A program made the translations under genes and the position numbers. A stretch of 64,000 nucleotides of DNA, taken from the NCBI RefSeq assembly GCF_001428335.1, contig NZ_LMSG01000019.1, positions 248,075 to 312,074 on the forward strand, given 5' to 3'. This document shows, in pieces, positions 1 to 8,510 of this stretch (positions are counted from its first letter, which is position 1; every line of letters starts with the position of its first letter). The notes beneath the pieces are model-generated. The model worked only from the letters and a program-made list of their open reading frames with translations, made no database searches and was not told where the DNA came from. The stretch is from Arthrobacter sp. Soil762. GTDB lineage: Bacteria; Actinomycetota; Actinomycetes; Actinomycetales; Micrococcaceae.

Positions 1-578
1 CAGTTGACGATTCCTGCGGCAGCGATGAATACCCATTTCTCCCACAGGGCGCCGGCTACGTCGTCCACTACCGAGAAGTCGACGCCGGGCACGTCCAGAG
101 CCTCGGAAACATCCGTGGGGACAGGGTTTCCGTTCAGCCCGCCCACCGTGAGGGAAGTGAGGGGCATCTGCTGTCGGACCACATCGCCGTCAAGAGTGGC
201 GACGATCCGGGCCAGGCCGCCGAGCACCTGGCCCGGGTACAACTGCTCAAGCCGGTCCACATGGGCCATGCCGTTGAGGATGGGGATGATGCTGGTTCCA
301 GCCCCCACGAAAGCGCCAATCTCGCCGAGGACGCCCTCAAACGCGGTGGCTTTGACCGTGACGAGGATCAGATCGAAGGCCTCTGAGCTGTCCGGTGCCG
401 TGATGGTTTTTACCGGGTGCGTCCGGTCAGCGGTGGGGGAGATGAAGCGTAACCCGTCGCGGCGAAGGACCTCCTGCTTGCGCGGCCGCACCAAATAGGT
501 GACATCCCGTCCCGCTTCCTGCAGGAGCGTGCCGAACGCCCCGCCTGTGGCTCCGGCTCCGACGACGAGTATCCGCAT
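1..578 (-). CDS. 2-dehydropantoate 2-reductase family protein (3' end outside window)
   Basis: NADPH-dependent reductase of the ketopantoate reductase (PanE/ApbA) family, which reduces 2-dehydropantoate to pantoate in CoA synthesis; many paralogues act on other 2-keto acids. Reading leftward from the ATG at 578, the protein begins MRILVVGAGATGGAFG, the Rossmann GxGxxG motif of the family, followed by typical segments such as LVTVKA and ILNGMAHVDRL. About 192 codons are present; the C-terminal helical domain runs off the window. Because panE-like genes are often multicopy in Arthrobacter and nothing here concerns CoA synthesis, the exact substrate is unknown. Confidence 0.85.
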   Translation of the reverse strand, partial: MRILVVGAGATGGAFGTLLQEAGRDVTYLVRPRKQEVLRRDGLRFISPTADRTHPVKTITAPDSSEAFDLILVTVKATAFEGVLGEIGAFVGAGTSIIPILNGMAHVDRLEQLYPGQVLGGLARIVATLDGDVVRQQMPLTSLTVGGLNGNPVPTDVSEALDVPGVDFSVVDDVAGALWEKWVFIAAAGIVN

Positions 579-1048
579 GGGTGCATACCTTTCCGGGTGT
601 TCAGGGATGTTGACCGGGCATAGGAGCCAGGGAACAGCTGACGAGGCTTCGTATCCGATGTCCCAAGGCTAGGCGGTTTCAGCAGGACCTCCCACCCGCG
701 GCACCTAACCGCAGCAACCTGGGCCCGGGCAGCTACCCCGCCACCGCCGCCTTCGCCTCCTGCTTGGCCTGCATCCACTCGCTCAGCCACGGGGCCCGGA
801 CGCTCGCGCCGTGTAGGGGATGACGTGGTTATCCGTAGCCGCCTTGCGTAAACGTGAGCCTTCCCACCTTATTCTGAGTAGCTCACATTAAGCCTGTAAA
901 GTTAGGTACAGGCCACCGTAGCCCTTGAGTACCGCACCGGTGAACATACCCGGGCCAGCGGGGCAAGCGACACGACGCGCAACCGCCCTCCTGCTTGAGC
1001 GGCACAAGAACCTGTATGGCCCTTATCCCGAAACCCCACGGAGAACCC
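579..1048. other. Gene-poor stretch upstream of the GSYV-repeat protein
   Basis: The 470 bases between the reductase start and the GSYV-repeat gene hold one recognisable item, the TPP-enzyme relic at 733-803. Bases 850-1048 should carry the promoter of the small gene, but I see no convincing -35/-10 pair. Open frames here lack ribosome sites and family resemblance. Confidence 0.5.
733..803 (-). pseudogene. Relic of TPP-dependent enzyme 3' end (copy 1)
   Basis: Reading leftward, the segment encodes RAPWLSEWMQAKQEAKAAVAG and a stop, the exact C-terminus of the intact TPP enzyme at 11673-13361. Homology ends abruptly just after the CGGACGCT sequence. It shares a short extra flank (CCGGGCAGCTAC) with relic 2 at 1441, so one of the two was probably copied from the other. 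No start or upstream coding sequence remains. Confidence 0.8.
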
Positions 1049-1336
1049 ATGACTTTGCTGACCGAACGCCCCGCAACCTCCTCATCCACCACCGAAACCA
1101 CTCTCAAGAACGCCACCCGGATCACTGCCGCTGACACCGCAGTGCGCGGCGGCAGCTACGTGACTCTCCCCGCCGGCAGAGTCCCCGCCGGCGTCGAGGG
1201 CAGCTACGTCACCGTCGCTGGCGGCCGAAACCTGGCCCCCGTCACCCGTGGCAGCTATGTCACAGTAGACGGCACTCCCGTTGTTGCCGCCGGCGTCATC
1301 GAGGGCAGCTATGTATCGCTTCCAATGGCGGCATAG
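1049..1336 (+). CDS. Small protein with four GSYV(T/S) repeats, function unknown
   Basis: The predicted protein has 95 residues. The ATG at 1049 is preceded by CGGAGA at ribosome-site distance and a strong terminator follows the stop, so this is a genuine single-gene unit. The N-terminal third is rich in Thr and Ser. The rest is four units, each with GSYVT or GSYVS, spaced about 16-19 residues and introduced by R/E-G. The last unit ends five residues from the C-terminus. No signal peptide, membrane segment or cysteine is present. I believe similar short proteins occur in other Arthrobacter genomes as hypotheticals, but that is from memory. A repeat-bearing precursor peptide or a structural/binding repeat are both possible; no modification enzyme is adjacent. 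Confidence 0.75.
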   Translation: MTLLTERPATSSSTTETTLKNATRITAADTAVRGGSYVTLPAGRVPAGVEGSYVTVAGGRNLAPVTRGSYVTVDGTPVVAAGVIEGSYVSLPMAA

Positions 1337-1376
1337 AGCCCAGGCGCCCTGCGTGGGATAGCGCCACCGCGGGCTT

Positions 1377-1425
1377 AAAAGGAGGCCGACGGCGACACTG
1401 GGTGTCGTCGTCGGCCTCCTTTTTC
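1377..1425. terminator. Bidirectional intrinsic terminator
   Basis: A 17-bp stem (arms 1381-1397 and 1403-1419, one G.U pair) closes a 5-base loop, with four A before and five T after. It lies about 40 bases past the GSYV gene and faces a decayed region, so it mainly ends that short transcript. Confidence 0.9.
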
Positions 1426-1440
1426 GTGCCAGCCGGGCAG

Positions 1441-1600
1441 CTACCCCGCCACCGCCGCCTTCGCCTCCTGCTTGGCCGCCATCCACTCGCTCAGCCACGG
1501 GGCCCGGACGCTGGACGTGATGCGGCAGTCGGCCACGAAAGTTCCCTTCGCGCCGGCGTCGATCCAGTCCTGGAGCGCGCCAAGCCTCCTGTGCTCACTG
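1441..1600 (-). pseudogene. Relic of TPP-dependent enzyme 3' end (copy 2)
   Basis: The leftward frame encodes DWIDAGAKGTFVADCR and then APWLSEWMAAKQEAKAAVAG plus stop, matching the last ~45 residues of the enzyme at 11673-13361. Beyond about 1580 the similarity fades (CTCACTGACTG resembles the region near 11820). It is longer than copy 1, and the reading frame has no usable start. Confidence 0.85.
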
Positions 1601-1786
1601 ACTGAATCTGGGCTATGACCCCTTTCATGGGGTTCGTGTGCACGGAGGGAGCGTCCTCCGCCCTGCTTGACGGGCATTGCTCCGACGGCGGCGCGCAGGC
1701 CACACTGGTCTGCTCGTCGCGGGTGCCGGGCGCGCAGGGGACGGGGCAGCATTTGGCACTGAACCGCTCAGGTACACTTTGAGAAG

Positions 1787-1806
1787 TGGTGCCAAAAGTG
1801 GCACCA
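1787..1806. promoter_or_regulatory. Perfect inverted repeat upstream of hicA, probable operator
   Basis: TGGTGCC-AAAAGT-GGCACCA is a 7+7 bp perfect dyad ending 8 bases before the hicA ATG. HicB antitoxins commonly repress their own promoter, and the dyad sits where a promoter or leader operator would be. TACACT at 1773-1778 could be a -10, but no well-spaced -35 is seen. Confidence 0.6.
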
Positions 1807-1813
1807 TATTCAT

Positions 1814-2061
1814 ATGGCGAGCATCGAGAAGATCGAACAGCAAGCTAGAAAATCACCCGAGAATGTCTCGTATAGCGACATGCTCAAACTTTGCGCTCAC
1901 TATTTTGGCGAACTAGGTCGGGTTCTGGGAGCCACAACGCGATATTCAAAATGCCCTGGGCGGGGGATCCCAGAATCAATCTGCAGAACAAGAACGGTAA
2001 GGCTAAGCCGTATCAGGTCAAACAAGCCATAGCCGCCGTCGATCGGAGCAAGGAGAAGTAG
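1814..2061 (+). pseudogene. hicA: HicA-family toxin, frameshifted
   Basis: HicA toxins are small double-stranded-RNA-binding-fold mRNA interferases. The ATG at 1814 opens MASIEKIEQQARKSPENVSY and reads through LKLCAHYFGE. The conserved core SGSHNAIFKMPWAGDPRIN, carrying the His expected in HicA active sites, and the C-terminus ending DRSKEK lie one frame over, so one base has been lost or gained between about 1906 and 1924. With that corrected the protein is about 82 residues, the normal size, and its stop abuts the hicB start. As written the toxin is inactive. A consensus error is possible because the antitoxin is intact. Confidence 0.75.
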
Positions 2062-2415
2062 ATGTCCAGTCGAAAAGCAGCAGCCGTTCCGTCCCCGGTT
2101 GCGCAGTACCGATACTCGGTGCAGTGGTCACCGGAGGACCAGGAGTTCGTTGCCACTGTCCTTGAGTTCCCTTCGCTGTCGTGGCTGGACGAGGATCAGT
2201 TCGAGGCACTTCGCGGCCTCGAACGCTTGGTGTCCGATGTCATCGACGAACTTACGGTTTCTGGCGAACCGGTGCCGCAACCTATTGCGACCCAGACGTT
2301 TAGTGGCAGGCTTAACCTTCGGGTACCCCCTGAGCTTCACCGGAAGCTGGCGATTGAGGCCGCCAATCACGGAGTGCCCCTGAACAAATACGCTACTGAG
2401 TTGTTGACGGCCTAG
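2062..2415 (+). CDS. hicB: HicB-family antitoxin
   Basis: 117 residues. The N-terminal HicB-like partial RNase H fold is visible as YRYSVQWSPEDQEFVATVLEFPSLSW, followed by a helical region and a C-terminal ribbon-helix-helix-like segment (LNLRVPPELHRKLAIEAANHGVPLNKYATELL) expected to bind DNA. The ATG immediately follows the hicA stop (TAGATG), and the ribosome site AAGGAG lies inside the end of hicA, so translation is coupled. It should bind the HicA toxin and the 1787-1806 dyad. Confidence 0.85.
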   Translation: MSSRKAAAVPSPVAQYRYSVQWSPEDQEFVATVLEFPSLSWLDEDQFEALRGLERLVSDVIDELTVSGEPVPQPIATQTFSGRLNLRVPPELHRKLAIEAANHGVPLNKYATELLTA

Positions 2416-3070
2416 CTGAAGACGGTGCGGAGCGGGCGCCGCGCGGCGGTCCCTGCGGGCAGCCGCACTGTCTCGGTCCCCATCGCCACGGCAACCAGGA
2501 ACTTGGGGCTGCGCTCGCAGGCAACCACGGGGCCGCAGCCGGAGAACCCAGCGAGAATCCATGGTGCAACGAAGGCGACGCGGTCCACGGGAGCGGGACG
2601 CGGGCGCCATCCCAGCGAGGCCGGCATGGAGCTCATGGACGCCGTCCGGAAGTCCTTCCAGGACGCACCGGAACTCTCCGCCGTCGTCTCCGAGTGCGGG
2701 AGCCTGGCCGAACTGCCGCTGGTGCTGCAGCTTGCCCGCCGCCGGGGGCGAACCGGGTCTCCATCGAGCACCCGTCGCAGATCTTGCCGGCGTGGTGGAG
2801 GGCCTGCCCGGGCCGGGATTGGTTGCGATGGCGCGGCGCCTCCTGGGCCCGTTGATGTCCGACGGCGGCACGGCCTTGCGCGAAACGCTTGAGGTGTACC
2901 TGCGGCACAGCGGGAACACCAGCGAGACCTGCGGGGAGCTCTTCATCCACCGCAACACCCTCACCTACAGGCTGCGCCAGATCGAGGAGGTTCTGCAGCT
3001 TGACCTGGATGACGGCGAAGTCCGCGCCACCTGCCTGCTGGCGTTGAAGATCGTGGCCGCGGCGCCCTAG
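2416..3070 (+). pseudogene. Decayed PucR/CdaR-family transcriptional regulator
   Basis: The last ~70 codons encode a clear PucR C-terminal helix-turn-helix (HTH_30): TLEVYLRHSGNTSETCGELF, then IHRNTLTYRLRQIEEVLQLD. Upstream, MELMDAVRKSFQDAPELSAV (from 2626) is in another frame and joins it only through a frameshift near 2750. No N-terminal ligand domain remains; intact members are about 350-550 residues. Bases 2416-2600 read leftward contain APWILAGFSGCGPVVACERS and end at a stop near 2412, which may be the tail of a second unidentified lost gene. The relic's stop overlaps the end of the convergent LacI gene. Confidence 0.6.
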
Positions 3071-4122
3071 GGGGCGGTCGCGTCCGCCGGCACCCGGGCG
3101 GCGCTGCTCTCCCGCACGTGCAGCGTGGGTTCCAGCCTCGCAGGTTCAGGCTTCTCGCCACTAAGCACACGTTGGATGAGTTGCACTGCCGTCCGTCCTA
3201 TGTCCGCCATCGGGGAGTAGACCGAGGTCAACTGGATGGGTAGTTCGGCGGCCAGGGACGTGTCGTTGTATCCCACTACGGCAACGTCCCTTCCTGCGGT
3301 GAGGCCATGGGAGCGCAAGGCCCCCATCGCTCCAATGGCCGCAAAATCGTTGACGGCGAACAGGGCCGTGGGGCGCGGTTTGCCCCTGGCTAGTATTTTT
3401 TCTGCGGCCTCCCGGCCGCCGGCCGTGTCGAACCTGGACCACACCACGTCGTCGTCCGAGATGGCGCCGCCCAGGGAGCACCAGCGGTCAAGGAAGCCCG
3501 CAGTGCGGTCGACTGCGGTGCTTGCGTACGGCTCGCCGGCAATCACCGCCACGTGCCGGTGGCCCATCTCCCACAGGTGCGCGGCCACCAGTTCGCCGCC
3601 CACCACGTCGTCGCAGGTGGCGGACGGGTATCCCGGCACCCTGCGGTTCATCAGCACGAACGGGACTTTCCGGTCGGTCAGTTCCTGCAGAAGGCTGCCG
3701 TCCAGATGGGCGTCGCCAATAATCAGGCCATCCACCCGGCGCGCCAGCATAAGGTCGATTTTCCGCCGCTGTTCTTCGGGATCGTCGCGCGAGTTCATCA
3801 CGAACGCGGAATACCCCACCTCGGCTGCAGCCTCATCGATGCCCTCATACATGATGGCCAGGACCAGGTCCGAAAGCCGCGGGACGATGACGCCGAGCAG
3901 CTTGGTCCGCCGGGTCCGCAGGCTGGCCGCCTGGGGGTCGGGGGAGTAGCCGAGCTTGCGCGCCAGCTCACGGACGCGCTCGGCAGTGGCGGCGGAAGCG
4001 GCGCCTTTGGCCACATCCGAGCCCGAATGCAGGACCCTGGAAACGGTCGAAGGATGGACGCCCAGCTCCCTGGCCAGATCCTTCAGCGTGACCGTGCGGC
4101 CGCCGTCTGCCTTTTCTTCCAT
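3067..4122 (-). CDS. LacI-family transcriptional regulator
   Basis: 351 residues. The N-terminal LacI helix-turn-helix is VTLKDLARELGVHPSTVSRVL (about residues 10-30) with the hinge helix region AASLRTRRTKLLGVIVPRLS, followed by a periplasmic-binding-protein-like effector domain (MLARRVDGLIIGD, PTALFAVNDFAAIGAMGAL, VAVVGYNDTSLAAELP, LTSVYSP). GGAGAG precedes the ATG at 4122. It is divergent from the asparaginase operon and separated from it by palindromes typical of LacI operators, so it most likely represses that operon and perhaps itself. The effector is unknown, probably an operon substrate or intermediate. Confidence 0.92.
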   Translation of the reverse strand: MEEKADGGRTVTLKDLARELGVHPSTVSRVLHSGSDVAKGAASAATAERVRELARKLGYSPDPQAASLRTRRTKLLGVIVPRLSDLVLAIMYEGIDEAAAEVGYSAFVMNSRDDPEEQRRKIDLMLARRVDGLIIGDAHLDGSLLQELTDRKVPFVLMNRRVPGYPSATCDDVVGGELVAAHLWEMGHRHVAVIAGEPYASTAVDRTAGFLDRWCSLGGAISDDDVVWSRFDTAGGREAAEKILARGKPRPTALFAVNDFAAIGAMGALRSHGLTAGRDVAVVGYNDTSLAAELPIQLTSVYSPMADIGRTAVQLIQRVLSGEKPEPARLEPTLHVRESSAARVPADATAP

Positions 4123-4191
4123 GTCGCTCTCCTGCCCAATAGAGGTCTCTGTAGCCCAGGTCTTTCCGCCCCGGGATGTTACGTGCGGCCC

Positions 4192-4220
4192 TTGACGTGA
4201 CTCCCTTCACATCCTATAGT
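4192..4220 (+). promoter_or_regulatory. Sigma-70-type promoter of the asparaginase operon
   Basis: TTGACG (4192-4197), a 17-base spacer and TATAGT (4215-4220) form a near-consensus housekeeping promoter. The expected start near 4227 places the first palindrome (4232-4251) over the initially transcribed region, a classical repressor position. Confidence 0.75.
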
Positions 4221-4231
4221 CGTTTTCAACG

Positions 4232-4251
4232 TTACCCAAACGTTTGGGTAA
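4232..4251. promoter_or_regulatory. LacI-type operator O1
   Basis: TTACCCAAACGTTTGGGTAA is a perfect 20-bp palindrome with the central CG typical of LacI/GalR-family sites. It lies just downstream of the predicted promoter. It and the site at 4335 share the ACCCAA...TTGGGT half-sites, so one protein, presumably the divergent LacI product, should bind both. Confidence 0.85.
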
Positions 4252-4334
4252 GTGACCCAAAACCTCTCCCGGCGCCGCCACCCTTGATGCCGAACCCCTT
4301 CGTCCACGCACTTGCGCGCTTTTCCGCGGAAAGT

Positions 4335-4352
4335 AACCCAATCGATTGGGTT
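4335..4352. promoter_or_regulatory. LacI-type operator O2
   Basis: AACCCAATCGATTGGGTT is a perfect 18-bp palindrome centred about 102 bases from O1, close to ten helical turns, so looping between two bound dimers is feasible. Another perfect dyad, TTTCCGCGGAAA, lies directly upstream at 4321-4332. Confidence 0.8.
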
Positions 4353-4384
4353 GCGGACCTCAAAGAGAACCACCGGAGCTGAAA

Positions 4385-5404
4385 ATGACTGATACCGACT
4401 CCCACGTCGTGCTGCTGGCCACTGGAGGCACTATCTCGTCGCGTTCTTCCGTTGCCGGTGGCGCCGTCGCCTCCGATACCGGCGAGCAGGTGTTCAAAGC
4501 ACTCGGTTCCCCCGTATCCCACCCCGTGCGGGTCCTGGATGTGTTCCAGAAGGGGTCTTATCTCCTGACATTCGAAGACATGCTCAGGATCTGCACCACC
4601 ATCAAGGAAGTCCTCAAGGACCCCAAGGTACTGGGTGTGGTGGTGACCCACGGGACGGACACCATGGAGGAAACCGCCTACCTCGCGGACCTCACCCACA
4701 GTGACGAGCGGCCGGTTGTCTTTACCGGCTCGCAGCGCGCCGCAGACTCCGAGGCTCCCGACGGCCCGGACAACCTGGCCCGCGCCATCGCCGTCGCGGG
4801 TTCTGAAAACGGCAGGGGAAAAGGCGTGTTGGTGCAGTTCGCGGGCACCATCTTCCCCGCCGCCGGCGTCCGGAAAAGCCAAACTATTCTGCTCAATGCT
4901 TTTGCGAACCCCGATTTTGGGGTACTTGGGCAGGTATCAGCCCAGGGAGAAGTCGCAATGGCGGGCAGTGGCAGCAGGCTTGAAGCCCTGCCGCTGCCCC
5001 GGCCGGGAAGCAGCTCCCCCCGGGTGGACGTCGTTGCCGCATACCCCGGCGCCGGCTCCACCCTGATGCACGCCGCGCTCGAAGGGGGAGCAGCGGGCAT
5101 CATCCTGCAAGGCACCGGAAGCGGCAATGCGAACACCAGCCTCTGCGCCGAAGTCGCCTCTGCGGTGGCATCCGGCGTCGTGGTAGTGACGAGCACCCGC
5201 GTGGATGCCGGACCCGTGGTCCCGATCTACGGCGCCGGCGGGGGCGGTGAGGATCTCCGCGCAGCCGGGGCCATCGGATCCGGCCACCTCCGGCCGTCAC
5301 AGTCGCTCATTCTGCTCAGCCTCCTGCTCAGGATCAACCCTGACCGGGAGCGGATCACCGAAATCTTCACCCAACGAGGGAGGCCTCCTGAACCTTCCGA
5401 ATGA
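4385..5404 (+). CDS. Asparaginase (type I/II fold)
   Basis: 339 residues, hydrolysing L-asparagine (or glutamine or a related amide) to the acid and ammonia. Both catalytic threonine motifs are present: LLATGGTISS near residue 10-19 and THGTDTMEETAYL near residue 90. The substrate-binding C-terminal domain follows (GAAGIILQGTGSGNANTSL). No signal peptide is seen, so it is cytoplasmic. The ATG at 4385 is preceded by GGAG; an earlier in-frame start at 4346 would cover operator O2 and is less likely. It is the first gene of the LacI-controlled operon, beside an imidase-like hydrolase, so its natural amide may be a product of that enzyme rather than asparagine. Confidence 0.88.
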   Translation: MTDTDSHVVLLATGGTISSRSSVAGGAVASDTGEQVFKALGSPVSHPVRVLDVFQKGSYLLTFEDMLRICTTIKEVLKDPKVLGVVVTHGTDTMEETAYLADLTHSDERPVVFTGSQRAADSEAPDGPDNLARAIAVAGSENGRGKGVLVQFAGTIFPAAGVRKSQTILLNAFANPDFGVLGQVSAQGEVAMAGSGSRLEALPLPRPGSSSPRVDVVAAYPGAGSTLMHAALEGGAAGIILQGTGSGNANTSLCAEVASAVASGVVVVTSTRVDAGPVVPIYGAGGGGEDLRAAGAIGSGHLRPSQSLILLSLLLRINPDRERITEIFTQRGRPPEPSE

Positions 5405-5449
5405 CACCCACGAACACCCCCGTTTTATACGAATTGAAAGGAAAATCTA

Positions 5450-6337
5450 ATGGCTAAGGACATTCAAGTCGCCTTCGGCGTGGACGTTGATGCAGTGGCG
5501 GGCATGCTCGGTTCCTATGGAGGCGAGGACTCCCCATGTGACATCTCCCGGGGCCTGTTCAGCGGCGAAGTCGGGGGACCTCGGCTGATCCGGTTGTTCG
5601 AGAAATACAACCTCCCGGCAACCTGGTTCGTGCCGGGCCACTCGATCGAGACTTTTCCGGAACTGACACGGATGATTGTGGATGCCGGACACGAGATCGG
5701 CGTCCACGGATACTCGCACGAAAACCCGATCGCCATGACCCGGGAACAGGAGACCGCCATCCTGGACCGCTCGATCGAACTGATCGAGAAGGTTTCGGGG
5801 CGCCGGCCCACAGGCTACGTCGCCCCGTGGTGGGAATTCTCGCCCGTCACGAACGAAATCCTCCTTGAACGCGGCATCAAGTACGACCATTCCCTGATGC
5901 ACCGCGATTTCGAACCGTACTACGTCCGCGTCGGCGACTCATGGAAGAAGATCGACTACGCCAAGGACGCCGAAACCTGGATGGAGCCGCTGGTGCGCGG
6001 ACAGGAAACGGACCTGGTGGAGATACCGGCCAACTGGTACCTCGATGACCTGCCGCCCATGATGTTCATCAAGGCGGCCCCGAACTCGCACGGGTTCGTC
6101 AACCCCCGCGACATCGAACAGATGTGGCGGGACCAGTTCGACTGGGTCTACCGGGAAATGGACCAGGCGACCTTCACCATGACCATCCACCCGGATGTCT
6201 CCGGCCGCCCCCAGGTCCTGCTCATGCTCGAACGACTCATCGAACACATCAACTCCCACGAGGGCGTCAACTGGATGACTTTTGACCAGATTGCCGACTC
6301 CTTCCTTGCCCGCAGCCCCCGAAAGGAAAACATCTGA
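5450..6337 (+). CDS. Polysaccharide-deacetylase-fold hydrolase (possible cyclic imide hydrolase)
   Basis: 295 residues with a NodB-type metal-dependent hydrolase fold: the catalytic-Asp region [20 protein letters not shown], and a metal-binding His region [14 protein letters not shown] near residues 80-93, then [11 protein letters not shown] and the late histidine in TMTIHPD. There is no signal peptide. The family includes cytoplasmic enzymes named HP0310-like deacetylase, PuuE allantoinase, and the cyclic imide hydrolases of Pseudomonas/Blastobacter of about 293 residues, which I recall starting much like this. Its place beside an asparaginase favours cleavage of a ring C-N amide, giving a half-amide for the asparaginase. 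The ATG follows GAAAGGAAAA. Confidence 0.8.
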   Translation: MAKDIQVAFGVDVDAVAGMLGSYGGEDSPCDISRGLFSGEVGGPRLIRLFEKYNLPATWFVPGHSIETFPELTRMIVDAGHEIGVHGYSHENPIAMTREQETAILDRSIELIEKVSGRRPTGYVAPWWEFSPVTNEILLERGIKYDHSLMHRDFEPYYVRVGDSWKKIDYAKDAETWMEPLVRGQETDLVEIPANWYLDDLPPMMFIKAAPNSHGFVNPRDIEQMWRDQFDWVYREMDQATFTMTIHPDVSGRPQVLLMLERLIEHINSHEGVNWMTFDQIADSFLARSPRKENI

Positions 6338-7728
6338 TGACTACGCAGCAGAATGAGGTCGATCTGACCCAGCCGGCACCCGGCGAGAAGCGCCGCTTCC
6401 CAGTCTTTTCCAAGCGTGATACCAGCATTGCCACTGTTCTTGCGTTGCTTGCCTGGACTGTAGCTGTTTTTGACTACGGGCTCTTCGGCACGCTCCTGCC
6501 GGCGATGCAAGAGGAGTTCGGCTGGACCGAAACGGAAGCATACGCGCTGAACACCTGGATCGCGGTGGGTACCGCTGTCGTATGCTTCGGCATCGGACCG
6601 GTCATTGACCGCCTCGGCCGACGTAAAGGCATGATGACCACCATCGGGGGGACCGCCGTCGTTTCCGGGCTGACGGCCCTGATCCCGACAGGGATCCCGT
6701 TCCTGAGCAACGGCCTGATGGTGCTGATCCGTTCCTTCGGCGGGCTCGGATTCTCCGAGCAGGCCGTGAACGCCACGTACATGAACGAGGTCTACCAGGT
6801 CACCGAGGTGGCCGATAAGCGCAAGCGTCCCGGCTTCCACTACTCCTTCATCCAGGGCGGTTGGCCGCTGGGGTTCCTGCTTGCCAGCGCGTTGGCTTTG
6901 GCGTTCCTCCCGTCGCTGGGGTGGCGTGCGCTGTATCTCGTAGCTACTGTTCCGGCCGCCATCATTGTGTGGGTCATTGCCAAGAAGCTGAAGGAAACCC
7001 CGCAGTTCGAGCTGCACCACAAACTGACCGCACTGGAGAAGGGCAACAGGTCCGAGGAGGCACATGCCCTGGCAAGGTCATACGGCGTAGAGCACTCCTC
7101 GGCGGCCCCGCTCAAGCGCATCTGGGAGCCGCACCTGCGCCGGAACACGATCGTGTTCTCGCTGGCCTGGATCTTCAACTTCTTCGGCATCATGATCTTC
7201 AGCATCCTCGGCAGCTCCGTGCTGAAGAACGCCAAGGGCGTGGAACTTTCCGACGCCTTCTGGATGCTCATCGTCATCAACATGCTCGCCTACTTCGGTT
7301 ACGTCTTCCACGGCTGGCTGGGGGACAAGATCGGCCGCAAGCGGACCATCATCGGCGGCTGGATCCTCTCCGGCATCTCCTTCACCATCATGCTCAGCCC
7401 CATCGCCACCAGCCCGTTCATGATCATCGTCACCTACGGCGCCGGACTGTTCTTCCTCGTCGGACCCTACGCCGCGATCCAGTACTTCATGGCTGAGTGC
7501 TACCCCGTCAGCTGCCGCGCCACAGGCACAGCGTTCATCGGCGCCATGAGCCAGCCCGGCGTGATCCTCGGCGGGGCACTGTTCACCGCTGCAGCAGCCG
7601 GGGCCGGAACCGGGCCGGCCGCGTTGTGGGTCGGCGCTGCGGGAACACTGTTCTCCGGACTCCTGATGATCGCCGCCAAGCCCCCTGTTGAAGCTCTTCT
7701 GGAGGACCACCCCCATGACGTCCCGTAA
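6337..7728 (+). CDS. MFS transporter (about 12 membrane segments)
   Basis: 463 residues in the inner membrane, importing a small organic molecule by proton symport. The first membrane helix is [20 protein letters not shown]; the loop 2-3 signature is DRLGRRKG and its second-half counterpart is GDKIGRKRT, both diagnostic of the major facilitator superfamily. A long hydrophilic loop between helices 6 and 7 (residues ~220-265) is normal. Its ATG overlaps the stop of the hydrolase gene (TGATG), so the two are translationally coupled. It presumably imports the operon's substrate, but I cannot infer which from the sequence. Confidence 0.88.
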   Translation: MTTQQNEVDLTQPAPGEKRRFPVFSKRDTSIATVLALLAWTVAVFDYGLFGTLLPAMQEEFGWTETEAYALNTWIAVGTAVVCFGIGPVIDRLGRRKGMMTTIGGTAVVSGLTALIPTGIPFLSNGLMVLIRSFGGLGFSEQAVNATYMNEVYQVTEVADKRKRPGFHYSFIQGGWPLGFLLASALALAFLPSLGWRALYLVATVPAAIIVWVIAKKLKETPQFELHHKLTALEKGNRSEEAHALARSYGVEHSSAAPLKRIWEPHLRRNTIVFSLAWIFNFFGIMIFSILGSSVLKNAKGVELSDAFWMLIVINMLAYFGYVFHGWLGDKIGRKRTIIGGWILSGISFTIMLSPIATSPFMIIVTYGAGLFFLVGPYAAIQYFMAECYPVSCRATGTAFIGAMSQPGVILGGALFTAAAAGAGTGPAALWVGAAGTLFSGLLMIAAKPPVEALLEDHPHDVP

Positions 7729-8482
7729 CAAAGTCGCCATCATCACCGGCGCCGCGAGCGGCATCGGCCGCGCCCTCGCCGTCCACTACGCCCGCCAGGG
7801 AGTGGTGTCAGTCATCGGCACCTTCCCCGGCGACCCCCACGACCCGGAGGAGACCCTGCGCCTGGTCAAGGAGGCCAACGGGGAGGCGGTGATCCACGAA
7901 GTGGACGTCCGCACCACCGCGTCCGTGGATGGGCTGGCACAGCGGGCCGTGGACGAATACGGCCGGCTGGACTACGCCATCGCCAACGCCGGAATCCTCC
8001 GCAACTCCCCGCTGGGGGAGATGACGGACGAGCGCTGGCACGACATGCTCAACGTGGACCTCACCGGCGTGCTGCGCACGCTGCGTGCCGGGGCGGAGAG
8101 AATGACCGACGGCGGCGCGCTGGTTGCGGTTTCGTCCATCGCCGGCGGTGTGTACGGGTGGGAGGAACACGCCCACTATGCAGCCGCCAAGGCCGGCGTC
8201 CTGGGCCTCGTCCGCAGTGTGGCCGTGGAACTCGGGCCGCGCCAGATTCGCGCCAACGCCGTCATCCCCGGCCTGATCGAAACCCCGCAGTCCCTGGATC
8301 CGGTGAATTCGCTCGGGCCGGAGGGGCTGCAGCGGGCCGGGAAGGACATTCCGTGGGGCCGGGTGGGAACACCGGAGGAAGTTGCCAGTGTGATCGGGTT
8401 CCTCACCTCCGACGAGTCCCGCTACATCACGGGTCAGGCGCTGGTGGTTGACGGCGGCCTCACCGTGAAGATGCGCGCCTGA
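7715..8482 (+). CDS. SDR-family oxidoreductase
   Basis: 255 residues, a classical short-chain dehydrogenase using NAD(P). Cofactor motif [10 protein letters not shown] is near residue 12, ANAG near residue 90, and the catalytic Ser and YxxxK lie in VSSIAGG...HYAAAKAG. The C-terminal [16 protein letters not shown] is typical. The ATG at 7715 lies inside the end of the transporter gene (14-base overlap) with GGAGG just upstream, which fixes the start. It probably oxidises or reduces a hydroxyl/keto intermediate of the substrate imported by the transporter. Confidence 0.9.
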   Translation: MTSRNKVAIITGAASGIGRALAVHYARQGVVSVIGTFPGDPHDPEETLRLVKEANGEAVIHEVDVRTTASVDGLAQRAVDEYGRLDYAIANAGILRNSPLGEMTDERWHDMLNVDLTGVLRTLRAGAERMTDGGALVAVSSIAGGVYGWEEHAHYAAAKAGVLGLVRSVAVELGPRQIRANAVIPGLIETPQSLDPVNSLGPEGLQRAGKDIPWGRVGTPEEVASVIGFLTSDESRYITGQALVVDGGLTVKMRA

Positions 8483-8510
8483 CAGGGCGCCGGACAGGGA
8501 TAAGGACACG

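Noticed and set aside
410..790. Long minus-strand open frame with Gly-rich start overlapping the TPP relic
   Set aside because: The same Gly-rich peptide appears at 1082-1498 and 11224-11718 because it is the TPP-enzyme tail read in the wrong frame; no ribosome site or family match.
860..1048. Possible riboswitch or leader ahead of the GSYV gene
   Set aside because: The ~190-base leader has no conserved riboswitch core that I recognise and no clear promoter, so nothing was annotated.
6148..7065. 305-codon minus-strand frame inside the MFS transporter
   Set aside because: Antisense shadow of a clearly coding gene; high-GC codon usage keeps it open, and its composition (Gln, His, Gly) is typical of a shadow.
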